In this document: positions 1 through 5,223 of the stretch, in pieces
Layout: every line of letters begins with the position of its first letter
Numbering within the stretch: the stretch's first letter is position 1
Assembly (NCBI GenBank): GCA_030043175.1
Contig: JASHYD010000043.1
Span: forward strand, 1 to 7,300
DNA from: Xanthobacteraceae bacterium
GTDB taxonomy: Bacteria > Pseudomonadota > Alphaproteobacteria > Rhizobiales > Xanthobacteraceae
Direction of reading: 5' to 3'
Length of the DNA: 7,300 bases
Notes under the pieces: generated by a model
Told to the model about the DNA's origin: nothing
The model's input: the letters and a program-made list of their open reading frames with translations, nothing else
The model's database searches: none
Made by a program: the position numbers and the translations under genes

Positions 1-316
1 ACGCGTCCATCTTTGCAAACTCTGCCGCCCGCCGCCGACGCTCGCGTTGCCGCTGTCGCGTCGCAAGGCGATTGCTCTCGCAGTACTGGGGATGTGTGCG
101 CCGATACTCGCGCCAATAGTCGCGATGGCCTTGAGCCCACGCGCGCTGCGCCCGCGCCTGGTTCTCGCGGTAGTCGGCGTCGCTCTGCCGCTTAGCCCGC
201 TGCCAACGTCGCCGTCGCGCTCGCTGACAGGCCGATCCACTGCAGTACTTCTGAGCCGGGACTTGCGAACGCGGTCGGAACGCCCCACCGCAGGCCGCAC
301 ACCGCCGCCTCTCCAT
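1..316 (-). CDS. Arg-rich Cys4 zinc-ribbon-type hypothetical protein (3' end beyond window)
   Basis: Reading the minus strand from an ATG at 316-314 gives 105 residues with no stop before the window edge, so the C-terminus is missing. Near the N-terminus, Cys6-X2-Cys9 and Cys25-X4-Cys30 (YCSGSAC) form a likely zinc-binding ribbon. The rest is extremely basic (27 Arg in 105 residues) and rich in Tyr and Trp, with loosely repeated blocks such as DADYRENQARAQRAW and HRDYWREYRRTHPQY. A GGAGAG about 7 nt upstream supports this ATG. I recall similar Cys4/Arg-rich proteins in proteobacterial and rhizobial genomes, often close to mobile elements. Nucleic-acid binding is an inference from the charge and the zinc motif; no function is established here. 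The coding call is strong because the frame is open, has an SD and has a conserved-type motif. Confidence 0.75.
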   Translation of the reverse strand, partial: MERRRCAACGGAFRPRSQVPAQKYCSGSACQRARRRRWQRAKRQSDADYRENQARAQRAWAQGHRDYWREYRRTHPQYCESNRLATRQRQRERRRRAAEFAKMDA

Positions 317-702
317 GGCCACTCTCTCCGCCCAGGAAAACCTGAGCGAAGAGCGTCCAACGGCACGCCTACAAACGCGATGGAATGGAAACCCCGCCTC
401 AGCGCTCACGGTCTACGGCGCCGGCGCGGCCCCGCGGGCTCACACCGGTCGACTCAGACCGCGTTGCGCTGGGTCATCTCGTGAGCACTTCCGGGGTCAA
501 TTCCGGTTGAGTGTCAAGGGGTTGGGCTCCCAGCGCCACAGTAGGCGCGTTGCGACGGTCACTTTCCCGTTATATCGGCAACTCGACTTAAAATTTGGGG
601 TTAAAGCGGGTGCGCGGGCGCCATCCCGCGCGCCCCGGCTCCCCCGCCAGCCCCACTCCCCAATGGCAGGAGCCGGGGTCAAAGGCACGGAGGGAGCGCG
701 AT
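317..702. other. Divergent intergenic region, 386 bp
   Basis: This lies between the minus-strand zinc-ribbon gene and the plus-strand gene at 703. Open frames crossing it (for example 315-866 plus, 497-880 minus) have compositionally biased, low-complexity translations and no good ribosome-binding site, so I treat them as non-coding. A possible weak promoter toward the right is TTGCGA at 550-555 with TATATC at 571-576, but the 15-nt spacer is short. The right end (612-678) contains two GC-rich hairpins, listed separately. Nothing else was recognised. Confidence 0.5.
612..678 (+). promoter_or_regulatory. Tandem GC-rich hairpins in the 5' leader of the gene at 703
   Basis: Two perfect inverted repeats lie back to back. 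GCGCGGG (612-618) pairs with CCCGCGC (625-631) across a 6-nt loop. CCCCGGCTCC (633-642) pairs with GGAGCCGGGG (669-678); inside it GCCA (646-649) can pair with TGGC (664-667), lengthening the stem. The second hairpin ends 10 nt before the Shine-Dalgarno GGAGGGA (689-695). There is no T-run, so it is not a plain intrinsic terminator. A structured leader affecting translation or RNA stability is inferred; it could also be a dispersed palindromic repeat. Confidence 0.45.
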
Positions 703-1020
703 ATGTCCGACATGCAGTTCTTAATGCTCGCCAGCCAGTTGCTAACCCGCGCCGAGGAAATCTTGGTCCGAGCAGCAAACACGAGCGAGCAGGAAATCCA
801 ACAGATGATGTGCGTAACCGCGGCGAGCTACGAGAATTTGGCGCGGCACGCCAAACAAGGTTTTGAGCATTCACACGCACATGCCCGCCACGGCCGGGCG
901 CCAGGCACGGCGTGCTTGTGGGATCGTCCGCCGGTTCACCTCAGATGGCTGCGTGCAGTCCGTGGCTCGCCTCCCGACGCCGTCACACACTCCGATAAGA
1001 GAGGTCGGGGCCGCCTGTAG
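703..1020 (+). CDS. Small helical hypothetical protein with an atypical C-terminal half
   Basis: The ATG at 703 is preceded by a strong SD, GGAGGGA at 689-695, with 7-nt spacing; this decides the start over longer in-frame options from 595. The protein is 105 residues. The first ~52 residues (MSDMQFLMLASQLLTRAEEI onward, to about NLARHAKQ) are amphipathic and helical and resemble small proteins I recall from Bradyrhizobium that are only about 60 residues long. From about residue 53 (position ~859) the translation becomes rich in His, Arg, Pro and Gly and looks like an out-of-frame read. A frameshift or small deletion near 855-870 that removed the native stop is the likeliest explanation. Function unknown. 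Confidence 0.6.
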   Translation: MSDMQFLMLASQLLTRAEEILVRAANTSEQEIQQMMCVTAASYENLARHAKQGFEHSHAHARHGRAPGTACLWDRPPVHLRWLRAVRGSPPDAVTHSDKRGRGRL

Positions 1021-1098
1021 CGCGACAATCTGCGTGAGAATCTTGACGGCGTCAGATGCCTAAGCCACTCCGCGCGGCGACATGAGCCAATAAGACGA

Positions 1099-1278
1099 AT
1101 GCCTACATTCCTGTACCGCTGCCCAAATACGGGCTTCAATGTGCAAGGCTTCGCTTCGAACGACGACAAGTCCGAAAGCGATGACCACATCTTTGTGGGC
1201 GTCACCTGCCTCGCGTGCGGCTTGGTGCATCTCGTCAACCCGAAAACTGGCAAGACGCCCGGCGAAGACGGCGATTGA
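1099..1278 (+). CDS. Small Cys-containing hypothetical protein, 59 aa
   Basis: The ATG at 1099 to the TGA at 1276-1278 encode 59 residues beginning MPTFLYRCPNTGFNVQGF and containing a later TCLACGLVHLVNPKTGK segment. Cys8 together with Cys37-X2-Cys40 could form part of a small metal-binding knuckle; a fourth ligand could be His44. I recall this type of protein (RCPNTG start, C-X2-C then VHLVNP) as common in Bradyrhizobium. The SD is weak (purine-rich AAGACGA directly upstream). Longer overlapping ORFs in the other frames are shadows. Function unknown. Confidence comes from the motif pattern and the clean, non-biased translation. Confidence 0.7.
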   Translation: MPTFLYRCPNTGFNVQGFASNDDKSESDDHIFVGVTCLACGLVHLVNPKTGKTPGEDGD

Positions 1279-1366
1279 TTCATCTAAGAAAGCCCGGCGT
1301 CAGGGTCACCCACTCCAATTCTCGCTGCGCTCGCGCTGTAACACGGTAGATTGCCGGATTGCTAGG

Positions 1367-1693
1367 TCACGTCGACCTCCTTTGAGACGATACCTTTCGG
1401 CGGCGCGGTCGATGTACGGGGTCGACGGTGGCGGTCGCTTTGAGCGCACGCCGCCCCGCGTTGGTGACCATGATGTAGGTGACTTGAACCGTTTTCTTGC
1501 CGGCATTTAGAGGCGCGCGGTACAGCATCGCAAGCCCGTTACGGACGAGTTCAGCCAACAAGCGGCTGGTGGAGCCGTAACCGAGCATGATCGATTCAGT
1601 GGCGAAATCGTTAGAGAGCATCTCTAGCGCCCGCCGCGCGCTCGCGCCGAGACGGACTTTTCGAGGTGTGAGCGGGTTTTCGGATCGCGGCAT
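1367..1693 (-). CDS. Winged-helix-like hypothetical protein
   Basis: The minus-strand ATG (CAT at 1691-1693) to the stop at 1367-1369 encodes 108 residues. A GTG at 1732-1730 would add 13 residues, but the product from MPRSENPLTPRKVRL onward looks like the natural start; neither start has a strong SD. Residues ~15-88 show a helix, helix, beta-wing pattern: RRALEMLSND, then STSRLLAELVRNGLAML, then strands ending VQVTYIMVTNAGRRAL, as in small winged-helix proteins of rhizobia. The ~22-residue Arg-rich tail after GRRALKA is longer than I would expect and may be an extension. DNA binding is a fold-based inference; no target is evident. It converges with the gene at 1099-1278 across an 88-bp gap. 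Confidence 0.6.
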   Translation of the reverse strand: MPRSENPLTPRKVRLGASARRALEMLSNDFATESIMLGYGSTSRLLAELVRNGLAMLYRAPLNAGKKTVQVTYIMVTNAGRRALKATATVDPVHRPRRRKVSSQRRST

Positions 1694-1810
1694 TTCGGAC
1701 TGCCTAACGCCGAGCTCGGGACCGGCGTTCACCAGCAGATCACGATCTATTGGCCCTCCCTGCTTGGCTCAACCCCGAGAAAGGGCCGCGGCTCCATGGA
1801 TGCGCGCCGA

Positions 1811-1840
1811 CAAAGAAAAAGGCCCTGCCGAGGCAGAGCC
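1811..1840 (-). terminator. Rho-independent terminator, minus strand
   Basis: Read on the minus strand, GGCTCTGCC and GGCAGGGCC pair over nine positions with one G-U; the innermost pair probably opens to give a 4-nt loop. The hairpin is followed immediately by TTTTTCTTT. There is no T-run on the plus-strand side, so it is directional. No protein-coding frame ends just before it, making it an orphan terminator. Confidence 0.65.
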
Positions 1841-1908
1841 AGAACCTTCCCGCAACCAGCCCGCAAAAATTGATGAGTGCGACAACCCAGTGCCAGGAGC
1901 GGGGCATT

Positions 1909-1949
1909 GCGGCCCCGATCATTTGGATGAGGAGGCGGATCGGGGCCGC
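1909..1949. repeat. 12-bp perfect inverted repeat
   Basis: GCGGCCCCGATC at 1909-1920 is the exact reverse complement of GATCGGGGCCGC at 1938-1949, with a 17-nt spacer. Two further flanking positions pair after one mismatch. It may form an RNA stem in the candidate sRNA or act as a DNA palindrome; the sequence alone does not decide. Confidence 0.6.
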
Positions 1950-1971
1950 TATCTCTAGCAAACTAAAGTCA

Positions 1972-2000
1972 CTTAGAAGACACTTTCATACCAAGATCAA
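1972..2000 (-). promoter_or_regulatory. Putative sigma70-type promoter (minus strand)
   Basis: On the minus strand the -35-like TTGATC (plus 1995-2000) and the -10-like TCTAAG (plus 1972-1977) are separated by exactly 17 nt. Each hexamer matches the consensus at four of six positions. It points toward the 1909-1949 palindrome and the terminator at 1811-1840. Such matches also arise by chance in non-coding DNA. Confidence 0.35.
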
Positions 2001-2053
2001 GCCGCGTTCTGTGCTTCCGCCTCACTTCGTCCCCGATCGTGTCTGATTTGCAA

Positions 2054-2069
2054 CACTTTGGCGAAAGTG
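2054..2069. promoter_or_regulatory. Short palindrome upstream of the gene at 2175
   Basis: CACTTT (2054-2059) and AAAGTG (2064-2069) flank GGCG, giving a 6-bp perfect inverted repeat about 105 bp before the start codon at 2175. It could be an operator half-site pair or a small hairpin; no known regulator site was recognised. Confidence 0.25.
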
Positions 2070-2174
2070 CAATTGAGGCTACTTTCTCTCCGCTACTATG
2101 GGAGGTCGGCTCGATACGGCGACGGTCGCACAGGCGCTTCCCACATCGCTCTGTGCCATCGGGGGGTAGCAGCG

Positions 2175-2396
2175 ATGTCAATCCGTTCCTTCGTAACGCC
2201 AGGGGTGTTTGACCTCGAGGCACTTGCGGCCATCGACGAAGCTTTTGACGGTGCCCTCGAGGCACTTGACGACATGGGCCAACCAAAAATAGTGCGCGAA
2301 GTCATCGCCCAGCGAATTATTGAAGCGGCGACGCGCGGGGAGCGCGATCCGGCTCGCTTGAGGGACGCCGCAATCCCTTGGCTTACCCGCGCATAA
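2175..2396 (+). CDS. Small helical hypothetical protein, 73 aa
   Basis: The translation from the ATG at 2175 is MSIRSFVTPGVFDLEALAAI and continues to end in PARLRDAAIPWLTRA. An in-frame extension to 2058 is possible, but its extra residues look non-coding. The G-rich tract GGGGGG at 2161-2166 is a plausible but weak SD. The product is acidic and helical, with a central KIVREVIAQRIIEAATRGERDP segment that I recall from small conserved proteins of Bradyrhizobium of about 70 residues, so the length is normal. No catalytic motif is visible and the function is unknown. A 14-bp direct repeat lies inside it (2213-2226 and 2255-2268). Confidence 0.7.
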   Translation: MSIRSFVTPGVFDLEALAAIDEAFDGALEALDDMGQPKIVREVIAQRIIEAATRGERDPARLRDAAIPWLTRA

Positions 2397-2401
2397 GCCC
2401 A

Positions 2402-2433
2402 CGGCCGCCTCCCCGCATGGTGGGTCGCGGCCG
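2402..2433. repeat. Stem-loop just after the stop of the gene at 2175
   Basis: CGGCCGC (2402-2408) pairs with GCGGCCG (2427-2433), and an inner CCC/GGG pairing extends the stem. It begins 6 nt after the stop codon. It lacks a T-run, so it would be at most a 3'-protecting or weak terminator structure. Confidence 0.35.
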
Positions 2434-2598
2434 GCTACCCCAATGCCGAACTCGACGCCACGCGCACGCAAGCAGCGGCCACCATCGCGGCGGCGCCGCC
2501 CAACGTTCGGCTACACCACCAATTGCTACTGACTGAGAAACCAAGGGCCCGCGGCGAGCAAAACACCGTGGCCCCTGATGAAGGAGGGGGCAAACGCA

Positions 2599-2793
2599 AT
2601 GTTGAACGCGTTAGGAAAGATTGCAGTCGGCCTTTGCTGGCTGCTTCTGGGGGCCGGGATCGTCGGTCTGATTCAGGAATGGCGGGGCTTAGAGCTAAGG
2701 CTCTTCGAGGAGGCTGATTCTCAGCACCTCGCCAACTGGACGATGGTCGCAGTTGGCTTAATGGGCCTCGCAATCCGGGGGATGTGGCACTGA
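2599..2793 (+). CDS. Small two-helix inner-membrane protein, 64 aa
   Basis: The strong SD AAGGAGGGGG at 2581-2590 sits 8 nt before the ATG at 2599 and decides this start over an ATG at 2578, which precedes the SD. The protein starts MLNALGKIAVGLCWLLLGAG. Hydrophobic segments at about residues 5-26 and 46-61 flank a charged loop (EWRGLELRLFEEADSQH), giving a two-transmembrane-helix hairpin. No family name is assigned; small membrane proteins like this are common in Bradyrhizobium. A stem-loop can form upstream (about 2544-2574). It probably stands alone, with 112 bp before the next gene. Confidence 0.65.
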   Translation: MLNALGKIAVGLCWLLLGAGIVGLIQEWRGLELRLFEEADSQHLANWTMVAVGLMGLAIRGMWH

Positions 2794-2905
2794 TCACGGC
2801 TCAATTCACTCCTGGTGCGATCAAACATAGGAGTCGCGCGACAGTCACCTCTACGAACACCTGCCTCACAAGCTTTCGTCAATATCCTTCGGAAGGGGGG
2901 GACTC

Positions 2906-3296
2906 ATGAGAAAGTCGATTATGTACGCGCTCGCCAGCACAGCGGCGCTCCTCACCCATCAGGCCGATGCGCAAGTCATCAACGCCTGCATCACCAATAA
3001 CGGGCACGCTGCGCGTCGTTGCCGCGAATGCCTCGTGCGGAAACAACGAGACGCCGATCGCGTGGAATGTCGTAGGACCAGCGGGGCCTGGCGGCCCCAC
3101 TGGGGCGCAAGGACCAACGGGTGCACAGGACCCAGCGGGACCGCAAGGGCCAGCAGGTGCACCTGGGGGCTGGGCGCAGGCGATAAGCTCTCCTGACCCC
3201 GTGCGGGCGGTGTTACCCAAGAGCCACACGCAGCGCGAAATTTGCAAACTAGACGCCCAAATTCCGGAAATACCTCCCGAGCGCACTGTCGTGTGA
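2906..3296 (+). pseudogene. Secreted short collagen-like protein, frameshifted
   Basis: The ATG at 2906 has a strong SD, GGAAGGGGGGGA, at 2891-2902. The first frame gives a signal peptide (MRKSIMYALASTAALLTHQA, cleavage likely after ADA at residue 22) and QVINACITNN. The coding sense then moves by one base into the next frame, giving GTLRVVAANASCGNNETPIA, NVVGPAGPGGPTGAQGPTG and further Gly-X-Y triplets. The join is at the G-run 3002-3004: removing one G restores a single frame to the TGA at 3294-3296 (about 129 residues). I recall rhizobial proteins with exactly this order: signal peptide, INAC/TNNGTLRVVAANA region, collagen-like repeats. One triplet reads DPA where GPA is expected. The ending after GAPGGWAQAI looks foreign to the family, so the 3' end may also be damaged. 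A sequencing error at the G-run is the alternative to a true pseudogene. Confidence 0.7.
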
Positions 3297-3324
3297 TGTA
3301 AATTACTTAACAAAATGCGAAAGG

Positions 3325-3380
3325 GGCCGAAACCACCGGCGAAAAAGGATGCCGTTCGGCCGGTATTTTACAATTTTTTT
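3325..3380 (+). terminator. Putative intrinsic terminator after the collagen-like gene
   Basis: Two alternative stems overlap: GGCCGAA (3325-3331) with TTCGGCC (3355-3361), and ACCGGC (3335-3340) with GCCGGT (3359-3364). They are followed by ATTTTACAA and a run of seven T (3374-3380). The position, 29 nt after the upstream stop codon, fits termination of the collagen-like gene before the exoR-like gene. The long loops make the stem weaker than ideal. Confidence 0.45.
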
Positions 3381-3402
3381 GTCACGATCAGGCAAATTGC
3401 AC

Positions 3403-3428
3403 CGGCCCGCGCTGTGCGCCGCGGGCCG
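3403..3428 (+). promoter_or_regulatory. 9-bp hairpin in the upstream region of the exoR-like gene
   Basis: CGGCCCGCG (3403-3411) pairs perfectly with CGCGGGCCG (3420-3428) around an 8-nt loop, ending 45 nt before the start codon at 3474. No T-run follows on either strand. It may be a 5'-leader structure, or an operator if the promoter lies downstream of it. Confidence 0.4.
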
Positions 3429-3473
3429 TCGAGAGCGCGTGTTGAGCCTTCCGGCTAACTACAGGAGGGGATT

Positions 3474-4358
3474 ATGAATCGGCGCGCCATATTCACGCCA
3501 GCCGCGCTGAAGCTCAATCTTGCGGAATTATCTGGATATTTTTTGTCGGTCGCGTTGTTCGGGCTGGGCTTCGGGTCAACCGCGACCTACGCCCTAGATG
3601 GCACCAGAACCCCTGCCAATACCGCTCCCACGATTGGCCAAGTCGCGCCCGAAGAGGCAATGTACTCTGCTAACTTGCGAGAGTGGCTCCACGCGCGGCA
3701 GATTGGCGACACTAAGGCCGCGCGAAAGGTGCTGGAGGACGCAGCTCGCGAAGGCGACGTTGGAGCGGCCTGGAAACTGGGCCGTATGTATGCCGATGGT
3801 GACGGAGTGGAGCAAAGCGATCGGCGTGCGCTCGAATATTTCCGCACGCTCGCGGATTCTCATGCTGAGGAGACGCCGGGCACCGCGCCAGCGCTGTTCG
3901 TCGCCAAAGCCTTCATCGAAATCGGCAGCTATTATCTGACGGGCATCGCGAAATACATCAGGCCCGACGCTGCGCGCGCTCACCAAATGTTCTCGTATGC
4001 GGCGTCCTATTTCGGTGATCCGGACGCCCAGTATCGTCTCGCCCGCACGTATCTCGAGGGCCAGGGCACGGCGAAGAGTCTGAAGCAGGCGGCGCGCTGG
4101 CTGTCGAACGCCGCCAGCAAGGGACAATATCAGGCCCAAGCCGTGTTCGGTGCCATGCTGTTCAAGGGCGAATACGTACCTCGCGACGCGGCGCAGGGCC
4201 TGATGTACCTGATGCTGGGATCGGACGCGGCCAGCTCGGAGGAGACCTGGATTACGGACCTGTACGCTGCTGCTCTGAAGCAGTCGACCGCGGACGAGCG
4301 GACACGGGCACTGGATCTTTTGAAACGCTGGATGGAGCAGCCCCGCAGCGGACGTTGA
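3474..4358 (+). CDS. exoR: ExoR-like Sel1-repeat periplasmic regulator
   Basis: A 294-residue protein with the SD AGGAGG at 3463-3468 five bases before the ATG. Residues ~21-40 are hydrophobic and end in TYA, a likely signal-peptide cleavage site, so the mature protein is periplasmic. Sel1-like (TPR-type) repeats follow: ~96-128 (AAWKLGRMYADGDGVEQS, then ALEYFR), ~146-181 (FIEIGSYYLTG, then QMFSYAASYFGD), ~183-217 (PDAQYRLARTYLEGQGTA, then ARWLSNAASKG) and ~219-250 (AQAVFGAMLFKGEYVPRDAA). The order and spacing, including the TWITDLYAAALKQSTADER tail, match rhizobial ExoR proteins, slightly longer than the 268 residues I recall for S. meliloti. Family knowledge: ExoR binds the ExoS sensor and holds ExoS/ChvI off, repressing succinoglycan synthesis and affecting motility and nodulation. 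Whether this is the housekeeping copy or a paralogue cannot be told here. It is transcribed alone, with no exo genes in view. Confidence 0.75.
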   Translation: MNRRAIFTPAALKLNLAELSGYFLSVALFGLGFGSTATYALDGTRTPANTAPTIGQVAPEEAMYSANLREWLHARQIGDTKAARKVLEDAAREGDVGAAWKLGRMYADGDGVEQSDRRALEYFRTLADSHAEETPGTAPALFVAKAFIEIGSYYLTGIAKYIRPDAARAHQMFSYAASYFGDPDAQYRLARTYLEGQGTAKSLKQAARWLSNAASKGQYQAQAVFGAMLFKGEYVPRDAAQGLMYLMLGSDAASSEETWITDLYAAALKQSTADERTRALDLLKRWMEQPRSGR

Positions 4359-4544
4359 GAGCAATCTTGATCTTCGCTTGAGGTTTTGCCTGTCTGTGTT
4401 CGCAGCGTTGTGCGCCAGCCAAGACCGGCGCATCGAGCGGGTTGCCATGATGGGTCCGGCAAATGCATGTGCCGTTGCGACCATGATGACAAGCGCGACG
4501 AACACCAAGGACGATCAATCTTACATACACGTACGACCCGCTAG

Positions 4545-4913
4545 AGTGTACTTGCCACCGTTGAGGCTAACGCGAGAAGCGAAACTAAAAGGTGTGAAAA
4601 CGTTGAAAAGGTTGGCACACAACTAAACAATGAAACCGAAACAATCAAACGACGGAATTCTTTATATCTCATTTATGCAGACCCCGACTCCTTTCTGCGG
4701 AAATCATATGCGCTCACAGCCAAAATACCTGGCGTACCAAGTTCTTGGCGACAACGGCTGAGCTCCCAAGGCCGATATAAAAATCTTGAGCTCACGGGGG
4801 CGCTACTTTCCGGTGCAGAATCATTGTGGTCAATTGCGCTGCGGCCAGAACTTACGGCGGCGCTTATGCCACACGTATATCGCGACGTGTCGTTCCCTCT
4901 CGTTTTTATATGA
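4545..4913 (+). pseudogene. Unidentified open frame lacking a start codon (probable gene remnant)
   Basis: After a TAG at 4542-4544 the frame is open for 122 codons to the TGA at 4911-4913. No ATG, GTG or TTG occurs in frame until about residue 90, so it cannot be an intact gene from this window. The translation is unusually protein-like: SLYLIYADPDSFLRKSYAL, then TAKIPGVPSSWRQRLSSQG, then LELTGALLSGAESLWSIALR and ALMPHVYRDVSFPLVFI, with balanced composition rather than the Arg/Pro/Gly bias of shadow frames here. The codon use is more AT-rich than in the neighbouring genes. I do not recognise the family. It is probably the internal or 3' part of a decayed gene whose 5' end was lost near 4545; chance cannot be ruled out. 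Confidence 0.4.
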
Positions 4914-5061
4914 CCTTTGATCCATCTTACGGCAGCAGTCGGGAAGGCGATTGTTCTTGCGGCATCGTTCCATCGGACCGGATTGCATGAACCCGGCGGC
5001 GATGGAACCCGCTCAAGCATTCCCTCGAGACCCATCCCACCAAATGGGAGAAGGCTCAAAA

Positions 5062-5223
5062 ATGACGACGATCGCAACAAAAACCGAGCCTCGGATGGCA
5101 AGTCATGGCTCCCAAGCGCCGGCAACAGCGCTGCTGGCCGCATCGTACGTCAAGAAGCCCGTCCGCAAGCTGATCTGTCGATTGCTGCGTCGCTGCCGTG
5201 GGCGTCGTCGCGTTGGAGTGTGA
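5062..5223 (+). CDS. Possible small cationic protein, 53 aa
   Basis: The ATG at 5062 has a fair SD, GGGAGAAGG at 5046-5054. The product begins MTTIATKTEPRMASHGSQAP and ends in a very basic segment with two Cys (VKKPVRKLICRLLRRC, then RGRRRVGV). No family was recognised. The Arg-rich end may only reflect reading GC-rich DNA in one frame, and the two other plus frames over 5174-5311 are equally open, so the coding call is weak. If real, it is a short positively charged peptide. Confidence 0.3.
   Translation: MTTIATKTEPRMASHGSQAPATALLAASYVKKPVRKLICRLLRRCRGRRRVGV

Larger units (their letters stand above)
1811..1965 (-). ncRNA. Candidate minus-strand small RNA
   Basis: On the minus strand the elements occur in sRNA order. 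A sigma70-like promoter lies at 2000-1972, the expected transcription start is near 1965, a 12-bp perfect inverted repeat (1949-1938 with 1920-1909, 17-nt loop) follows, then an intrinsic terminator hairpin (1840-1821) and the U-tract TTTTTCTTT. The predicted transcript is about 150 nt. No coding frame ends between promoter and terminator. It is antisense to no secure gene. No match to a named sRNA family was recognised. The alternative is a small hydrophobic protein read from the same strand, but that frame runs through the terminator. Confidence 0.4.
1694..2174. other. 480-bp region without a convincing protein gene
   Basis: Several overlapping frames are open (1750-2046 and 1587-1958 plus; 1740-1961 and 1969-2286 minus) but none has a good start or ribosome-binding site. 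The minus frame contains a hydrophobic stretch (MPRSWHWVVALINFCGL and following), so a tiny membrane protein cannot be excluded; however, the intrinsic terminator at 1811-1840 falls inside that frame. The region is better explained by the candidate minus-strand sRNA and its promoter, listed separately. The right part (2041-2174) is the upstream region of the gene at 2175 and holds a short palindrome at 2054-2069. Confidence 0.45.

Noticed and set aside
2397..2717. Open frame continuing in phase after the stop of the gene at 2175 (AAGYPNAELDATRTQAAAT and onward)
   Set aside because: It has no start codon except a TTG at 2523 without an SD, becomes Arg/Gly-rich, and overlaps the SD-supported membrane protein gene at 2599; the first part is intriguing but not convincing.
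3050..3180. Tandem DNA repeat or CRISPR-like array
   Set aside because: The periodicity is the 9-nt/Gly-X-Y coding pattern of the collagen-like gene, not spaced identical repeats.
3594..4508. 304-residue minus-strand ORF opposite exoR
   Set aside because: It is antisense to the well-supported Sel1-repeat gene, its translation is Arg/Leu/Ser-biased, and its TTG start has no SD; it is a GC-rich shadow frame.
4914..4990. Possible nod box or similar symbiotic promoter (ATCCATC and CATCG motifs)
   Set aside because: Only fragments resemble the nod-box ATC elements; spacing and the remaining conserved bases do not match.
4673..5143. 156-residue minus-strand ORF
   Set aside because: Ser/Arg/Pro-rich translation without recognisable motifs or an SD; the plus-strand frame at 4545-4913 looks far more protein-like.
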